From contig DAIDJX010000037.1 in the NCBI GenBank assembly GCA_027451165.1, positions 1-16,679 of the forward strand: a stretch of DNA of 16,679 nt. The letters are read 5' to 3'. The notes under the pieces were generated by a model, which did not search any database, was not told the origin of the DNA, and saw nothing but the letters and a program-made list of their open reading frames with translations. Shown in pieces: positions 14,560-16,679 of the stretch (positions within the stretch are counted from its first letter, which is position 1; each line of letters starts with the position of its first letter). The position numbers were made by a program, and so were the translations under genes. The stretch comes from Prolixibacteraceae bacterium. Its GTDB lineage: Bacteria > Bacteroidota > Bacteroidia > Bacteroidales > Prolixibacteraceae.

Positions 14560-16275
14560 CTAATACCCCGGATTTTGGGATAAATTGGAATTAATCAGAA
14601 TTTCTTTGGTTGGAATAGGCCAAAGATATTGGTGCCCGGGGAAATTTCTTACAGCACAAAGCTTAATCAAACCGGCATTATACATGGTTTCAAAATCGGC
14701 ATCTCCGTCTTCATCAATGGCAGGGGTCTGAGGGAAAAACCAGAGGCCAGGTTTAACCACTTTGGTGCGTAAATCGGCAGGATCCAGCATCCCGTACATA
14801 TCCTTGCTCAGGAGTTTTTCAGCTAATTTCCAGCGAATCAAATCCTCATATCGTCGTCCTTCCAAAACGAGTTCCATTCTTCTTTCAATACGTACAGCCT
14901 TGCGGACTGCTGCCTGATTCGTCGATGTAACCGCCGGATATTTGGTTTTGTCGGTAACGGCTACTTTATAGGCACGGGCACGAACTTTATTAATGGACGC
15001 GTCGAGCATGGCCTGGTCGATTTCACCCAATTCGGTTTTTGCTTCGGCATACATCAGCAATACATCGGCATAGCGCATGATAAAGTTGGTGTTTTCAGCC
15101 TTGTAATCATCGGTCCAGTCTTCATCGATACCTTTCTTGAACATCATACCGTTGAAGGAAGCGAACTGGGCATTTGCTCTGTTGTCATTGTTGGTCACCA
15201 ATCCACCCGTTTTCCAGTTTTTCACTTTCAGGGTATCCGGATGGGGATGATAGGTAAATCCCAACCATTGAGTTCCGAATTCCACAATGGAAGCAGTACA
15301 ACGGGGATCACGGTTTTTAAACGGGTTTCGTGGGTCAAAAAGAGGAGATTCATCAATGGGAAGGCCGTCAGTACAAAGGTAAGAACAGAGCAGCTGCCAG
15401 GAAGGAGCAGAAACACCGCCCCAGCCGCCGGACAAACGGGAAATCCAGTTCTTGGTATCTGAAATGGTAACATTGAGCAGTGTGGATCGGGCAATCCCAA
15501 ATATTAATTCCTTCGGGTTTTTGGTTTTGGACAGGAAAAGGGTTGCATAGTCAGGATACAATTCATAAACCCCCAGATCTATACAGGCTTTGGCCGCATC
15601 ACGGGCTACTGCCCAATCTCCGAAAAACAACGCAATCCTTGCTTTCATTGCCAGGGCAGCCCCTTTGGTAGCGCGCAGGTTCGAGGTACTTCCATAGGAT
15701 AATGGCAATTTGGAGGCTGCAAAATCATAATCATCATAAATCGACTTCAGGATGGTTTTCTTATCTGTTCTCGACAAGGTAAAAGACTCCTCCAGGTCCA
15801 GAATATTGGTATAGTAGATTACATCACCCCAATAGGTGATTAAGCGGGCATAATGTGAGGCCCGGACAAACCTGGCCTCGCCGGCATATTTGTCTAAGGT
15901 AGCCTGCGGCAGCTGAGCCTTGTTTCCTTCGAGATTAGCCAAAATGGTATTTGCCCGTGCGATGCCTTTATACAGATTGGTCCACCAGCTATTAACCGTT
16001 CCGTCCTGGCCGTTAAGTGTACCACCTGTTATCGCGGTGACCGTTGCGCGGGACATTTCATCATCTGTCCAGTAATCCAGATCACCGTAGGGGATCAGAT
16101 AATTGGGCCAGAAATCGATTCTGTACAAGTCGTTCAAGGCCATGGTGATTTCACTTTCGGTGGAATACCAGTTGGTACTTGAGCCTTCTGATAAGGGATT
16201 TAAATTCAGATCCGTACAGGATACAACGGAGATAAATCCGGTAAGTAACAGTATGAATAATATTTTATTTTTCAT
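14560..16275 (-). CDS. SusD/RagB-family outer-membrane glycan-binding lipoprotein
   Basis: Surface lipoprotein that caps the partner SusC barrel and captures glycan for import; 571 residues. The signal peptide ends SVVSC, giving lipid-anchored Cys20. The N-terminal half shows the SusD-like helical repeats: NWYSTESEITMALNDLY, then ARFVRASHYARLITYWGDVIYY, with the family's 'A-fRAl-yf-lv--yGdvp' pattern, followed by AALAMKARIALFFGDW. The C-terminal domain has MRYADVLLMYAEAKTELG, RRMELVLEGRRYEDLIRW and the closing LWPIPTKEI ... SQNPGY, all diagnostic of PF07980-type SusD. The stop is a TAG at 14560-14562. It lies 12 bases downstream of the SusC stop and is followed by a strong terminator, so SusCD forms its own unit whose promoter is outside the window. 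Family assignment is certain. The ligand cannot be told, because SusD binding faces are poorly conserved. Confidence 0.96.
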   Translation of the reverse strand: MKNKILFILLLTGFISVVSCTDLNLNPLSEGSSTNWYSTESEITMALNDLYRIDFWPNYLIPYGDLDYWTDDEMSRATVTAITGGTLNGQDGTVNSWWTNLYKGIARANTILANLEGNKAQLPQATLDKYAGEARFVRASHYARLITYWGDVIYYTNILDLEESFTLSRTDKKTILKSIYDDYDFAASKLPLSYGSTSNLRATKGAALAMKARIALFFGDWAVARDAAKACIDLGVYELYPDYATLFLSKTKNPKELIFGIARSTLLNVTISDTKNWISRLSGGWGGVSAPSWQLLCSYLCTDGLPIDESPLFDPRNPFKNRDPRCTASIVEFGTQWLGFTYHPHPDTLKVKNWKTGGLVTNNDNRANAQFASFNGMMFKKGIDEDWTDDYKAENTNFIMRYADVLLMYAEAKTELGEIDQAMLDASINKVRARAYKVAVTDKTKYPAVTSTNQAAVRKAVRIERRMELVLEGRRYEDLIRWKLAEKLLSKDMYGMLDPADLRTKVVKPGLWFFPQTPAIDEDGDADFETMYNAGLIKLCAVRNFPGHQYLWPIPTKEILINSNLSQNPGY

Positions 16276-16287
16276 GATACCGTATTT

Positions 16288-16679
16288 TTAGAATGTTACC
16301 GATAAACCAAAAATATAAGAAGCAGTGATGGGATAGCCACTTTCTGCGACTTCAGGGTCCCAACCTTTCGGATAATTGTCAATGGTGAAAATGTCGGAAG
16401 CACTGCCGTAAATCCTCACCCTGTTCAGATGAATCTTCTGCGTTAAGCTCGCCGGCAGGTTGTACCCCAGGGTAATATTCTTCAGCCGGAGGTAGCCACC
16501 GTTGATCAGCCAGTAATCCGACATGGCATAATTTACGCCCTGGTTGGTGTAAGTTAAGCGAGGATATTTTGCCGCCAGGTTTTGTTCGTCGGAATTGTAT
16601 TTGCTCCAACTGGTGCCATCGATGATTTTTGGCATGTGACCCCAGTTTGCGATCAGCGGTGTAATCATGATCCCACCCT
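16288..16679 (-). CDS. SusC/RagA-type TonB-dependent transporter, C-terminal fragment (5' part outside window)
   Basis: Only the last 130 or so residues are visible; the frame runs open through the right edge. They form the final strands of the 22-stranded outer-membrane barrel: LINGGYLRLKNITLGYNLP is the standard late SusC motif, then RVRIYGSASDIFTIDNYPKGWDPE. The chain ends SYIFGLSVTF with the terminal aromatic residue needed for barrel insertion by the BAM complex. Paired with the SusD gene 12 bases downstream, it should import the oligosaccharide using TonB energy. The plug, TonB box and carboxypeptidase-like N-terminal domain cannot be assessed. Confidence 0.95.
   Translation of the reverse strand, partial: GGIMITPLIANWGHMPKIIDGTSWSKYNSDEQNLAAKYPRLTYTNQGVNYAMSDYWLINGGYLRLKNITLGYNLPASLTQKIHLNRVRIYGSASDIFTIDNYPKGWDPEVAESGYPITASYIFGLSVTF

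Overview
The window is a polysaccharide utilisation locus (PUL) of a Bacteroidota bacterium. It carries a SusC/SusD pair, secreted glycoside hydrolases and TAnnTTTG-type promoter boxes, and has no clear purine-rich ribosome binding sites. Every gene I support lies on the minus strand, so transcription runs from high to low coordinates. The repeats resemble those of free-living Bacteroidota, but I cannot name a genus. Both edges cut a gene: SusC loses its 5' part at the right edge and a GH31 enzyme loses its 3' part at the left edge.

In order of transcription: (1) The C-terminus of a SusC-type TonB-dependent transporter and a SusD lipoprotein, 12 bases apart, followed by a rho-independent terminator whose stem pairs best in the minus-strand RNA. 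(2) An IclR-family regulator with its own candidate promoter and a perfect 6-1-6 palindrome just upstream of its start, which is a plausible autoregulatory operator. (3) About 300 bases of repeat-derived sequence. (4) A sodium:solute symporter whose stop overlaps the start of a signal-less FAD-dependent oxidoreductase (ATGA), so transport and an intracellular redox enzyme are translationally coupled. (5) A 359-base gap holding a four-hairpin MITE/REP-like element. (6) A secreted clan GH-A hydrolase and, 10 bases on, an 822-residue lipoprotein of unknown function that looks like a beta-propeller and contains a clear internal duplication. (7) A second REP-like palindrome. (8) A secreted LacZ-type GH2 beta-galactosidase. 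(9) A hairpin repeat. (10) A secreted GH31 enzyme of the alpha-galactosidase-like (PsGal31A/MYORG) subgroup, incomplete.

A coherent reading, which is inference, is this. SusCD captures and imports a galactose-containing oligosaccharide. The GH31, GH2 and GH-A enzymes and the propeller lipoprotein trim it in the periplasm or at the cell surface. The SSS symporter brings a small released sugar or derivative into the cytoplasm, where the FAD enzyme oxidises it. IclR senses a cytoplasmic product. The least described parts are the duplicated propeller lipoprotein paired with the GH-A enzyme, and the symporter/FAD-oxidoreductase couple under an IclR regulator. No tRNA, rRNA, CRISPR array, transposase gene or phage gene was seen.
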